A stretch of 64,000 bases of DNA, taken from positions 1,736,001-1,800,000 of the forward strand of contig NC_064650.1 in NCBI RefSeq assembly GCF_001723175.1, read 5' to 3'. Both the position numbers and the translations under genes were made by a program. The stretch comes from Penicillium oxalicum. Taxonomy: Eukaryota; Ascomycota; Eurotiomycetes; Eurotiales; Aspergillaceae. This document shows, one piece after another, positions 47,510-59,000 of this stretch (within the stretch, counting starts at the first letter, position 1; each line of letters starts with the position of its first letter). The notes under the pieces were generated by a model, which saw only the letters and a list, made by a program, of their open reading frames with translations, made no database searches and was not told the DNA's origin.

Positions 47510-50500
47510 TTAATCAAGTAAACTGTCTGAGGGGGTGTGATTGATATGCGCAACATTGCCACTTCGTTGTCTCAGAAAGATATGATCGCCATGCGAGAGG
47601 TCCTCCTGTGTTTCTGAAGATGTTGAACCCCCTCGGAAGTTTTCACTTCCCGATGTTTCTGCCCCTTTGGCTGAAGAAGGATTGTCAGAAGGTGAGTATG
47701 TAGAGTGCCGCCAGTATGAAGGGAGAGGCGAACATGGCATAGGCTTGCATTTATTTGACCTTTGCACCTCACTTCTGCCAACACTTCTCACGATTAAACT
47801 TGGGCCACAACTCACGCCGTCGTCGGACAGATCAATCAAGGGCATTTCCTGCCGATTTGGAGGGCTTTCCGACGAAGGAAGAGTAACCGATGGCGTCAGC
47901 GAGTTGAGCTGGCCAAGAGAGAGCCCTTCAAGTGCGAGAGCACCCACAGGTGGTAGGACACACCCGCAGGAGTGAGAGTGTGCTGGGCAGCACCTAAAAC
48001 CAAAGCATTGAGTGCCACAGCATGGTTGAGTCGCCACACACTTTTCAGTGCGAACAGATTATGGATGAGACGAGCTGACAAAATACAGCAGTCAGATGCC
48101 AGTTGGCTCTAATTTCGAGAAGAGGAGCGTCGATTACTCATTGGGTAGGTGCTTACCGATGACATTTCAGTGGGCATACATGTCCACAGTCAAGGTTCGG
48201 TCTGCAGAGAAGTTTGCAGTTGTTTTTCGCGCTGTTCCAGTCTTGAATCGCTGCAAGTTTTGATCATGCCGAGTCAGAAGATTTGACAATCTTTATTACG
48301 AGCTGATGCCAGACAGAAGAATGATGCTTACTTTTCATCACCGTAGTCACACCATGTCTGCACGTCACGGGTATCCCGAATCCAATTTGAGGCCTTCCAT
48401 CAGCAGGAGACTTCAAAATTGAGATGATCCTCCGCCACAGCTTACTCGAACCTGCCAGATGAGCGGCATTGCCCAGCATGTAAAGGCCGCGCCTGGCTCG
48501 GGACAAGGCAAGGCAAACTCTGTTATCAATCCCTAGAAAGCCAATTCCGTCGGACTGGCTGCTTCTGCTCCTCACAAGAGAAAAAATGACAACATCATTC
48601 TCCTCGCCCTGGTACGAATCTACGGTCGCGGCCGTGGAGAGACAGCTTCTTGTGTTTTCATTTTCCAGCAACATTTTGAGGATCTTCTTTCGCTGGCCAT
48701 TGTAGAAAGTCAAGATCGTAATGTTTTGGCTCGATGTTCCGGAAGCACAGAGGAAGACAAAAAGCTCGAACACCATCAGAGCTTCTATCTCGTTGACTTC
48801 GGATGTCAGGTTGTCATTCACCTCGGGCCATGAGTGCGTGAAGAAAAAGAGTTTGAGATTCCCCATTCCTGGTACAGGCTTGATAAGTGAGACCGTGTGA
48901 TGGTCATGGAGCTCTTCATAAATCGGCGTCAGAAGTTGGCGAATTTCTGGAGCCATGCGCCGTTGCTCTTGCAGCATCACAAAAGGGAAATTGTTTTGTA
49001 TGAGACGTTCAAACATCGATACATCCGGGTAAAACGGCTCCCCGGCAAGTTCATGCAAGGCAAAACTCTCTTTGAGCTGTTTGTGGTCACCAACAAGAAT
49101 CGAATGCTGCAGGGATTCAAAACAGGCAGCCGCAACGGACGCTTCGATTACCTCGGCTGCTTCTTCGATCAAGACCACACGAAGCTCCATGGCGGAGGTC
49201 AAGCCACGGTACTTTGATAGTCCCGTCGTTGTCATACCAATCAGCTTGGCGGTTCTTAGTATTGCGCAGTCGCGTTCCAGCTTTCCAGTCTGCAATAACT
49301 TGCTTGTCACCAAGTAGGCTTTGGCTCTGTCGCGAAAATCTCCATGAAGTCGCTTAAGGAGTCTCGCATGAAGCTCCTTGTATACTGCACCGCGGTCTTC
49401 ACGAGGTATCTCCCACATGTCGCGAAGCTCCAAATATTTCTCCATGACCTCGCTAGAGACAGGTCTGACCCTACCGACATGGAAAGGCCCGCCGGAGGTC
49501 AATCATCTTGCCTTTCAGGTAGTCTATGCCATTACTGTCCACGAGCTCTTTCTCTTCTAGACCCATGAGCACCTCATAGTCCTGGTCAAAATCTTCAATC
49601 ACCTTGCTAGAATAATTCGACGTATTAAGGCCGTCGAAGGGCGTCGCCTGCTCTCCAAGCCAGGCAATGAGAGGCTCCAAAAGCCTTGTCGTGGTGCAAG
49701 TAACCCACTCATTGCTTCCACGCTCCAAGTTGACGAGCTGCTCTTTCGTACGCAGCTCATGTTGAATGAAAATGCTTCCAATGCTTGCGTCTCCCTGCTT
49801 GTCAAACCCCTTGAGGGTGTTCTGAATGATATCATTGATAAGAGCGACATGCTTTCGCCGAGCCCTGTGCAGCAGGCCGTTTGGCAGATTTAAGGACCTC
49901 TGGTTATCTTTGATGGCGAAAAGTGTTCGCTCCAATACTTTCGCATTTCTGCTTCTCCCCCCAATGCGGATGTATTTAGGCTCAAACTTGGCAATGTGAG
50001 TGAGGATTTGATCCAAAACATGATTGGTGTGGGTCGCAACTATTATGGGGGGATCTTCTGGATGCATTTGGACCAGAAGTAGCTACAGGGCAGCCACAGA
50101 CACGTACGTGTTCCCTGTGCCAGGGGGACCCTAAATGATTGCCAGATCTGAGGTCAACATGTGCCGCAAGGCATTTTGTTGATGGGAATTGAGATGCTCA
50201 AAGAGACCAAGCGGTAAGCCCTTCATCATGTCGTATTCCAATGGCTCGTTTGCACCTTTGGACGCGAAAGATTGGAAATTCATGACTGGGCTGGACTTGA
50301 CATATTGTGGAGCTTCCAGTCGGGTTTGTAGACCGCAAATGTGGTTGCTCAGGGGGAATCTGGAGAAGCGAGGAATTAGGATTATCATAATTATAGGGGG
50401 TTTGCCCCACGAACCGTTCTCGGGACAATTTCTGAAGCGCGGTCATCGTGTGCCTGTGTGCTTCATAGTATCCTGAGCGTGCCTCAATCACCAGCCATTC

Positions 50501-51197
50501 TTTCAAAGGGTCGGGATCAATGTCTTCTGTTTGAGCGAAGAAAAGGTCCACTTCTGGTGGGCTTTTGATGACGCCCTCCATGGGTCTTGCTGCTACCACC
50601 GCAATCACACATTGCGTCGCGAATTTGTCCGAGGCTGATGATAATGCGACAACTTTCCCAGCGATTAGGCGAGAAGAGTAGCGCCAAAGAATTTGCTGTC
50701 CCGCACGTCTGGTGGAAAAACTCACTCTGAAGGCCATCCCTCGATCAGCCATAGTGATGTGGGTTAAAAGGACCTGGCAGCTTTAGCGCTACAGTCCATC
50801 TCCCATTGTGAAACTGAAGGAAACGGACCCGTTCGTATATCACAAAACTTTTATTGTCCGTCATACCAGGACGCGCTCGAAAGGTAGTGACTGCATCACG
50901 TAGGTTGGCGGTGGCGGCTTCTCGGAGGAGGCCATAGTGCGTTTCCAGGTACAGCTGGGTCGAAAACCATGGCCCGTGGATACGATTTGTAGCAAGAGCG
51001 AAATCTTCGTCTTCGTGGTCAGTTCCCAAAATCTCATCCGCGGTAGGCAGTTCCGGCTTCTTTAGCCAGTCTGCTTGATCTGCATTGTGAGGAACATCTT
51101 CATAGTATTTACGTGTGGCCAAGTTCACGGAAGGTGAGGATGGGACTTCGTGACGATATCTCTGGGAAGATCTGGCGGCCTTTCTCGAGCTGAGCAT
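47510..51197 (-). pseudogene. Broken NFX1-type zinc-finger/UvrD-like helicase gene (Hrr1/ZNFX1 family)
   Basis: Remnant of a superfamily 1 RNA helicase with NFX1 zinc fingers, a family tied to RNA silencing (S. pombe Hrr1, animal ZNFX1). Recognisable parts in order: N-terminal segment (51197-50750); LAII-(stop)-GPPGTGN-TYV (about 50150-50100), where a TAG at 50131-50133 replaces the expected Gln and Asn (50110-50112) replaces the Walker A Lys; a second TAG at 50083-50085; VATHTNHVLDQIL; the Walker B-like VVLIEEAAEV; QEQRRMAPEIR; VDSYQGEENDVVIFS; ALSRARRGLYM; then, past an intron ending near 48254, an NFX1 finger (CRPNLDCGHVCPLKCH) and a TAA at 48059-48061. There is one extra base near 50747 and a frame change near 49471-49502. 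An intron at about 50364-50430 and others still have GT-AG ends, so decay seems recent. The C-terminal tail, open to 47510, is Ser-rich. It could not make an active helicase as it stands. Confidence 0.85.
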
Positions 51198-52124
51198 TAT
51201 TGAAGACTCACGAGATCTAAACTTTTGTCCTGATTCTGAGATACCTCGTCGACCTTGTGGCAGTAGAGTGCGGATTTTAGGCTGGTGAAATGTGACTCAA
51301 CTGTGTTCTGGTCAAGAAAAGGACTCGGACGCACCTTGATCGTAGGCCTTGCAAACCGTCAGTCATCGTTTCTTTCATGTATGATATTACAAAGCAATAA
51401 ACCAAATCGGTAACTTCCACTTTAAGCTGGAAGAGTTATATCTGTCCTTCCGAGAGTATCTGTTCTATCGAGAGTACCCCTTATGTATGAGTTTGGTCTG
51501 AGGCTCGATTAACTGCGGAGTTTTCGAAAATTTTCACCTGTTCATGTCTGGGTTTTGAAGCTAAATACCTTTCCTGAAGCATCGAAGAAAATTCATCCGC
51601 ATTTAACACGCATTGGCCACTTCCAAGTCCCCGGGGCTTTTTAATACTAGTAATCTCCTCTCCCATAGCAATTACTCGCTCCAATCCACTCTGGATGACT
51701 AGTGGAATTGCAGGTGGCCCTCGGGGAACTATGTAGTTCGACTCTGATTGGCCAACAGCTCTCCCGCCGATCGTTGGAATTGTCTCCGAGCGCCGTGCCG
51801 CTTTCTGCAGTCCGTCGCGTTCTCCTCTCCAGCTTTCTTGCCTGCGGCCGACAGACGTTGTCAGCCATTCTTCACCTGCTTGTTTCATAGCACTGCAAAT
51901 TGCGATTGTGCTTGCAATCGAAAACGCAATTCCTGGCGGAGACGTGCGCAGCACAAGGGTACTTGCTCGTTTCCTACGAGTTCCCCACACCTCTGTGAGT
52001 GACCCGCGTGCCTGGATAGTTCCTGCCGCGGGGGAGGTAGCTGTGATTCAACGATCACCTTGCGCCTCAGTCGTCAAGCATTATATCTGGGTATCGGCGC
52101 CTTTGTGGAGCACATATTGTCGTC
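51198..52124. other. Region between helicase pseudogene and spt8
   Basis: Should hold the spt8 promoter and the 5' end of the decayed helicase gene. A minus-strand frame at 51481-51990 (169 codons, no domain, no signal peptide) is the only candidate. It could be a hypothetical gene or an upstream remnant of the helicase locus; I do not call it. Confidence 0.4.
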
Positions 52125-54216
52125 ATGGCGTCCCTCGAGGAGGATGACGATCGTGACCTAGCAGGTACGTCACCAAGGCTCTAGCAGGCTAGCAGTCATC
52201 GCAATGAGAGAGTCATAGACACTGACATTTGTGCTCTATATAGGCTCGCAGGACGGAAGCTCGGACAATGAAATGGAAGATGCTATGCAGGAGATTGATG
52301 ACGGAGAAGGGGACAATGACGGCGACGGCGACGGCGACGTTGATGTGGATCAGGATCAGGACCAGGACCAAGATCAAGACCAGGATGCGGAGAGTCCGTC
52401 AAACACAAGCCAGGCCTCTGATGGCGCGGTGATGGACTCTCAGCTTGATCAAGGGACGACCGACATGACCTCATCTCAAAATGTCGGGAACTCCGCGGTA
52501 GAAGCATTTTCCATCTACCATCCAAGCGTTCGACCCGAATGCCTAACCGCAAGAACTTACGACGTGGTCCCTACGACTGCAGCGCCTCATAGTACCTCCA
52601 TCAATGCTGTGACAGCGACTGCAGATATGCGCTGGGTCTTCAGCGGCGGCTCGGACGGATTCGTGCGCAAGTTCAACTGGGCAGACTCGATCAACAGTAA
52701 ACTCATGTTAACTGTTGCGCAACGTCACCCATTTGTGGACAGCGTGGTGAAGGCTGGTGTGTACATGACATACTGGGAAAACATGGACGGAAACATTTTG
52801 TCGCCTGTCTACTCTTTGGCATGTCAGAGCGAAGGACTGTGGCTCCTGACGGGATTGGAATCTGGCGCGATTCGATTACAGACCCTTCGCCACGACGAAG
52901 GAAGAGAGATAGCGCAGTTGCGTCAACATACCTCCGCTGTATCAGCACTGTGCCTCACTTCCGACGAAAAGTCCCTTCTTTCAGGGAGCTGGGACAAAAG
53001 GGTATTTGATTGGGATTTGAACACTGGGCAAGCACGACGTGCATTTGGAGCGAGCGCTGGTCAGATATCTGCGGTTCAAATTCGGCCAGAATCCGCCCTT
53101 CCAGTCCCAACAGACACCATTGATTACACGCAAACGAACGGTACGTACTCATCAAATTATGGTGCGGATGGTACCGAAAACTACAACGCCATGGACACCA
53201 CTCAGGACAATGGGGAGGCTGGTGCTACCGAAAACCCGCAGGCGGGTTCACCGACAGACTCTTTGTTTGGAGGCGCGGACTCACTGTTTGGTGACACGGA
53301 TGAAGTGGCTGGTGATGGAAACGAACCGTCTGGGGGTGTATTTGGAGTTGATGAAGATGACGAATTTGGTCGCGCCCTCGCGAATGGCGTTATGGGCGAA
53401 GTCAACGCCGCCGAGGAGGTGGACAACAATACCACGCAGCCTGATACAACATCTCAGCCTCATGAGGCGCCTATGGGCGCCAGCCTTGATCCCGGCCCTC
53501 CTGTTGCAGAGCAAACTACCAACAATGCTGACAGTTCTCACACCACGGCGGAGCCCGCGGTCAATGGCCTTCCCAAAGCCGAGGATATGGAGGCTCACAA
53601 CTCTGGGTTCGAATTTTCGCAGCCTATGCAAACCGAGCAGGACCCAAGCTCAGACACCACATTCCTTGCCGCATCTATAGATGGCACAATACGTGTGTGG
53701 GATAGACGACAGCCCGATCCCGTTGCTCGAATTTCTCCTCGAAACGTTCCCCCGTGGTGCATGAACGCATGCTGGTCTCCCGACGGCAACTACATTTATG
53801 CGGGACGACGAAATGGCACAGTGGAGGAGTTCAGCCTGCACAAAGGCCTCCGGGAATCTGAGCGGACGTTTAAATTCCCGCAGGGAAGTGGACCGGTCAC
53901 AGCGCTCAAGGCGATGCCAAATGGTCGGCACCTTGTGTGGTAAGTAATCCGAACCCAGAAATAGCAGATGAAGCACTTTCTCATGAGATCTAGTGCCTCT
54001 CACGATATTCTCCGCCTGTATGATTTGAAGCACGAGCAATCATCTCGGCACTCAACGGTCCCTTTCCTCATCATTCCAGGGCACAGAACTGGAACTATCT
54101 CCCAGCTTTATGTGGACAACGCCTGCCGCTTTATGATCTCTACAAGTGGCAATCGTGGCTGGGAAGGTAATACCACCGAAGTTTTGCTCGGCTATGAAAT
54201 CAGTGTCCCTCAATAA
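52125..54216 (+). CDS. spt8: SAGA complex subunit Spt8 (WD40 repeat protein)
   Basis: Nuclear subunit of the SAGA co-activator that helps recruit TATA-binding protein. Exons 52125-52164, 52244-53939 and 53994-54216 give 652 residues. The N-terminus is highly acidic with an Asp-Gln repeat (about 52345-52390), as expected of Spt8. WD40 repeats follow: TADMRWVFSGGSDGFVRKFNW, SDEKSLLSGSWDKRVFDWDL, and after a long acidic/Asn-rich insertion (about residues 320-480) FLAASIDGTIRVWDRR and WSPDGNYIYAGRRNGTVEEF. The last exon, from CASHDILRLYDLKHE, holds the terminal blades. Both introns keep frame (the first after codon 13). The long insertion between blades is usual for filamentous fungi. It appears intact and converges on the next gene. 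Confidence 0.92.
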
Positions 54217-54541
54217 TGTGAGGTTTTTGGCCTATCTGACGCCACTCGATGATGACCTGTACGATGTTTGCAGTCCTGGAATACCTACTATAGCCCGTCC
54301 CGCACCAAAATAATATACATTGGGCCTCTTTGGTAACAAATAAGCCTAGGTGATTTAATGTTTCAATATTCCGAAATGGACAACTCCGATTGGTATACCC
54401 TTGGTTCAAAATTGCAAACCCCGAACGCCACACCGTGAAACCCTTACCCATCCCTCGGGCATGTACAGACAGATGCTCCCAAATATGTTCGGACGGGACC
54501 GAGCAAGGGTCCATCTGCATTGTGAGATAAATGGAACCCTG
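54217..54541. other. Convergent 3' gap
   Basis: A gap of 325 bases between the stop codons of spt8 and the GT8-like gene. It should hold both poly(A) sites. Nothing else is visible. Confidence 0.6.
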
Positions 54542-55591
54542 TCATGTCTCGTAATAGCCGTCATCATCAAAATCAAGTCCCCCGCAAACTTCATGTTGCT
54601 GTGAACGCCAAGCGCCGAAGAGCGAATTGTCTGCCCATTTGACATGTCCTTCTCTATCATTCTCAAAATATACATATCCAGGAACCTCGGCTGAGCGATC
54701 AAATTCGGCAGGCCCGACAACGAGATTGCTGAACCCGGGGAGATCAGGTTTTGGCACGTGTGTTCTGGTTTGAACACGACCGCCGTCCACGTTGTTGACT
54801 GTCAGAAGATAGACAGGTGGAAGACTGTCGTCACGATCTGGACGCAAAGATGTAGGTGTCCAGGCTTCATTGTCATAGGACTCTGGGCGATTCCAGTCGT
54901 GAAGCAATGGGAGCGAGTGTGAGAGAAGGACCTGATCCAGTCTCTCAACATCCATGATCAACCCCGGAGATTGCAGGTACAGGACACTGTCATATTGCAT
55001 GAACTGAATTTGCCCCAAACGTAGCAGCTTCGTATCGGACATTGTGTATCCTGCACGGATTGCGGCACTGACGTCGATCGGTAGCAGCCAGATCCCATAT
55101 TTTATACTGGCGGCGCGAAGAAGAGCCAAAGCTAAGGTGCTCGCTTCACCAAGAGTTTTGCCCGACATGCGGTCCCATTCTTCAGGGTACATGAAAAGGC
55201 GATCCGCAATCGCAGAGCCATTTGTTGCAAGCCTTTTGAAGAACAATATGGCAGAGCAGATGTCGGAGGGATCGGGCTTTGACAATAGTTGGAGGTATGC
55301 ATAGTTATTCTTCAACTTTGAGGGAGAAGCTTCACTGCCTCCAAGGACTCCTTGCTCTTCCACTTGGCCCAAATTCGAGTCAGATAGGCCACGTTTATTG
55401 ACTGGATATTGGGCTGCCGATCCATATCCAGGAGCTGTGGCCATATCTGGGGGTTTTCGTAATGCATGTTGAATATTTTTCACTGAGTTTTGCTGGAGGA
55501 CGTAGCCCGAGACAAATAGCATGAGCGTAAAGATGCAGACAACGCCCATCGATACGATGGCCGAGACCGTTGAGGCTGTGAGGAGCACCAT
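54542..55591 (-). CDS. Type II membrane glycosyltransferase-like protein (GT8/Gnt1-like)
   Basis: Probable Golgi protein of 349 residues in one exon. The N-terminus (about residues 8-31) is a hydrophobic signal anchor followed by a Ser/Pro/Gly-rich stem. The rest resembles fungal glycogenin-like/glucose N-acetyltransferase proteins: a short conserved N-terminal block (LKNNYAYLQLLSKPD), then DRLFMYPEEWDRM, a segment in which the RLGQIQFMQYDSVLYLQSPGL piece takes the place of the usual sugar-nucleotide and metal-binding stretch, and a domain ending in acidic residues near a Cys-Gly-Gly. I do not see a clear D-x-D motif; LDADM-type sequence is replaced by YLQSPGL, so activity is uncertain. It starts 316 bases from the divergent prp38 gene. 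The family assignment is moderate; a glycosyltransferase-derived protein of unknown role is the safest reading. Confidence 0.6.
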   Translation of the reverse strand: MVLLTASTVSAIVSMGVVCIFTLMLFVSGYVLQQNSVKNIQHALRKPPDMATAPGYGSAAQYPVNKRGLSDSNLGQVEEQGVLGGSEASPSKLKNNYAYLQLLSKPDPSDICSAILFFKRLATNGSAIADRLFMYPEEWDRMSGKTLGEASTLALALLRAASIKYGIWLLPIDVSAAIRAGYTMSDTKLLRLGQIQFMQYDSVLYLQSPGLIMDVERLDQVLLSHSLPLLHDWNRPESYDNEAWTPTSLRPDRDDSLPPVYLLTVNNVDGGRVQTRTHVPKPDLPGFSNLVVGPAEFDRSAEVPGYVYFENDREGHVKWADNSLFGAWRSQQHEVCGGLDFDDDGYYET

Positions 55592-55907
55592 TGTTGCGAC
55601 TACCCCGTCAATATGGAAGGAATGGAAACAATGGGTGAGATTGGAATGTCAGCCCTGCCAGGCACCAGGAGAATCTCATCCGCTTCGACGCCCCGTCTAC
55701 TTGGCCGCGACCCGTGATGTTTCAGGACTGAATGCATGACATCAGTCTTTGTTTATGCGGTTGGCGGCGTGATTATCGATAAGCCTTGAAGCTCACAAAG
55801 TCTTGGCGCTCGGCGGTTTTTCGAACCTCCCACGCGAGTCTTCAGGAAAGCTACTTCCTCCACCGTGAAATTAACCGCGACTTCAACTTCACCCCCGCAT
55901 TCTCGAC
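55592..55907. promoter_or_regulatory. Divergent promoter, GT8-like gene and prp38
   Basis: Gap of 316 bases between two divergent start codons, so it must contain both promoters. No TATA box or strong motif is evident. Its right end is CT-rich just before the prp38 start. Confidence 0.5.
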
Positions 55908-56663
55908 ATGGCCACTCACCGTGCGGATGCCAGTAATTTCCTCGACAATCGAGGCTACTCCGGCCCTCTAGTGCGCGGTGTCAACCCCGTCACCTTATTC
56001 GAAAAGGCCGTGCGCGACCGCATTACAGACTCCTATTACTGGAAAGAACAATGCTTCGGACTGAATGCTGCAACCCTGTGCGATCGCGCCGTGGAACTGA
56101 GCTGCGTGGGTGGTACATACGGTGTTTCCGAAAAGCCGACACCTTTCCTCTGCCTTGCCTTCAAGCTTCTTCAGCTCAATCCTAGCCGAGATATCGTTCT
56201 CGAGTACCTCAATTTTTCGGATCCTGGCAGCGACGACGAGGGCGAGAATCCCGATAGTGGCGTGGTGCAGACGCGTGGAGATTTCAAGTACCTCCGAGTT
56301 CTCGCTGCTTTTTACGTGCGGCTCACCTTCGATGCCGTCGATGTATACAAAACACTGGAGCCGCTTCTGCTTGACTATCGAAAGATCAAGCGCCGAGTTC
56401 GGGACTCGTTCACTCTGACGTATGTCGATCAATTCATCGATGACTTGTTGACAAAGGACCGTGTGTGCGGTACGAGTTTGTGGAAACTACCCCCGCGGCA
56501 ACAACTAGAGGATCTGGATATGCTGGATGAGCGGATAAGCCCTCTCGCCGACGAGCTGGAGGAGCTTGATAGAGACAGCAATGGGGAGGAAGAAAGTTCA
56601 GATCGCGAGCAGGGCCGCAGCGACAATGAATCATCAGGCAGGAGAGAAGAGGGCGAAGTTTGA
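55908..56663 (+). CDS. prp38: Pre-mRNA splicing factor Prp38
   Basis: Spliceosomal protein needed to activate the B complex by releasing U4 snRNA. Intronless, 251 residues, of normal length for filamentous fungi. The PRP38 domain fills residues about 15-185, with the signature NPVTLFEKAVRDRITDSYYWKEQCFGLNA near the start, VGGTYG, TPFLCLAFKLLQL, and FKYLRVLAAFYVRLT later. The C-terminal tail is charged and Ser/Glu/Arg-rich, as in the family. The ATG at 55908 is the first in the frame and follows a CT-rich leader. An acidic insertion (DPGSDDEGENPDSG) lies between two conserved helices. It appears intact. Confidence 0.95.
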   Translation: MATHRADASNFLDNRGYSGPLVRGVNPVTLFEKAVRDRITDSYYWKEQCFGLNAATLCDRAVELSCVGGTYGVSEKPTPFLCLAFKLLQLNPSRDIVLEYLNFSDPGSDDEGENPDSGVVQTRGDFKYLRVLAAFYVRLTFDAVDVYKTLEPLLLDYRKIKRRVRDSFTLTYVDQFIDDLLTKDRVCGTSLWKLPPRQQLEDLDMLDERISPLADELEELDRDSNGEEESSDREQGRSDNESSGRREEGEV

Positions 56664-59000
56664 AAGTGGCCAAGATGCACCTCTCTTGTTTTCGCCATCA
56701 ATCCTCGCCAACCCCTCCGTCAAAGGCCCTGACCAGTAAAAGCTGGCATTATTCTGACCGGTGTTCACCCGTGTCTTGATTTCGAGGTTTCTGCGGCAGG
56801 CTCCTTCTATGGATCCTGGCTCAACCGCCGTATTTCACAGCAGGCGTCAGATCATAGCGCAGCCCATGGCACTTGGAACCAATATCTGCCACCGCCCCAA
56901 GCTAAATACCGATTTGCCATTGAAGTACAACATCGGATTGTCTTTCCTGGCCAATTTATCACACGTGACGATAGACATACTGTCAGTGTTGAGACTCGAA
57001 ATTCTTGTTTCTGGCTAGAGAGCTAAGATATACTGTGAATGTACATAATCTCTTTCAATCACATTCAGCGGCTCCGCGTGAGAAATGAAAGACGGGGATG
57101 AACTCGACAGGGCTGATGAATCTCTGTTTTTTTTCCAGATCAGAGGAGAGTGTGAGCGGTAATGAAGGAAATACACGTGCGGACAGTTTCTATGTCAAAA
57201 AAGTCAGCTTCGATAGTATTAGAATGCACAAGCGATTAAGGTTGACAGCTGGCATCCACATCAAAAACTTACAAAAAACTGATCTATGTCAGGTCGGTAC
57301 CCTTGAGTCACCGCAAACTATAGGTACCGTCAAAGCTGGCACTGTACTCGATTTCCATTGCCAGGCGCTGGCACAACATACGGCAGCGGCCACGGAACAA
57401 TCAAGGAACTGCCGCAGTTAGTCTATAGTAATTACCACATATGAGTCTTTTACAGTCTGCTTCACTGTACCGGTATTCAAAGATATTGGCTAATGAGTCC
57501 GGGTAGTAAATTAGCTAGACATACATATAAGTCACCTTCGATTTTCCGCGAATGATTCGACAGTCTAGCTGAAAAAGTGAAAGTTGTCCCCCAGCCCTAT
57601 TGCTCTATTCAATGGTGGGTAAGTCCAAAAACATACTTCTTCATACTCGCACCAAGATTTCAAGGTCACTATTACACAGAACTGTGTCAGTCATGTTTCA
57701 GCAGCTGTCATCCAAATTCAGGCATATGTATCCGAAACACTTGAAGAGAGCTTCGAAGCATACAGGCGACTCCATTGTATAAACCTTCAGGCAGTGCATG
57801 TGTATTTGAAGCTAAATGCCCAGGCGGACTTCTAGGCGCTAAGCCACACGTCCAGGTACCGTTGGCGGGGAAGTCACGTTTCCGTTTTGAGGTTGAGAAC
57901 CCCTGCCACTTAAGTTTTATTCGTTACCACCAATGGACTATACAAAAGCTAGTTTACCTAGATGCGGAGTCATTGTGCTCTTCAGAATTAAATACGGGAC
58001 GAAGCGAGGCAACATAGAATATGAATTATCAGACCTACACAAAACCTGAATCCACATTACATCAGCTATTTGATCAGCTCCAAAACATCAAAGCACCATA
58101 GACTCAGCTTGTCATCCTCACTCAGAATTCTCTCCCGTCAATTGTTCAATCTCTTGATGGAATTGAAACCAGGCGGACATGTTGGCAGTTGCGGTAAGGT
58201 GACTACTGTATCCCTGGCGCATCGGTTGAATCTTGATACGCTTGGAATGTTAAAAAGAAATGATATTGATCAACAACATAGACTAGTTCCAATTCCATCT
58301 TTCACCTTGCCAGCGCTACTGTACCTATCAGGTAAACGATTTGAAGAACCGAGAAGCAGCTGGACTGTGGACATTGGAATAATCAAAGAGTAGCGCTGGG
58401 TATATGATACCCATTCGAGCGACTCCACCGCTGTTCTTGGCCCCACCGTTGGAGGCTGAAGTGGGGAATCCTCGGCTGCTACAAAATCGGAATTTCGGAA
58501 TTTCGGGCCCCAGTCGGGTATTTCTGAAATGCTTATCTCCGGTCACGTCTGGTCTCCTTCTGTACTTGACAACTTGACGGTATTGCTCCAACGCGTCACT
58601 CGGATGATACGCATTTGTCTTCCCCAGGAACAGCGACGGACAGTGACTTGTTAAGCATGACTCGTAGATTTTAATGTCGCACTGTAATTAAGATAACGCA
58701 GAAACACGACAGAGGGGCATGGGCCCTCACTCAACATCAATCGATGTTCACACCGAGACGGGTGTAAAAGTAGACTAGGTATGTAAGTGGCGTGCTTACC
58801 TAGTCGATTGATCAATTCTCCTAAGCTGATTTGTCGAATGCTCAGAAATTAAGGCCGACCATATGAGGTAGTAGGGTATTTCTGAGAGCGATCACATTGG
58901 AATCCTCTCTCTTCTTCCTGGGCGCGACAACTGGGCAAGAATTTACACGTCTCCCTCCAATTTGTGTCTCATCCCTGACACTTTCACGATTCGGTACAAA
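56664..59000. other. Intergenic region, prp38 to second SDR
   Basis: A 2.3 kb stretch, more A/T-rich than its surroundings, with only short overlapping frames and no domain. The first few hundred bases should be the prp38 terminator and the last few hundred the SDR promoter. I see no RNA gene or repeat. Confidence 0.5.

Noticed and set aside
51481..51990. Minus-strand frame of 169 codons between the helicase pseudogene and spt8
   Set aside because: No recognisable domain, and it fills the expected spt8 promoter; not enough to call a gene.
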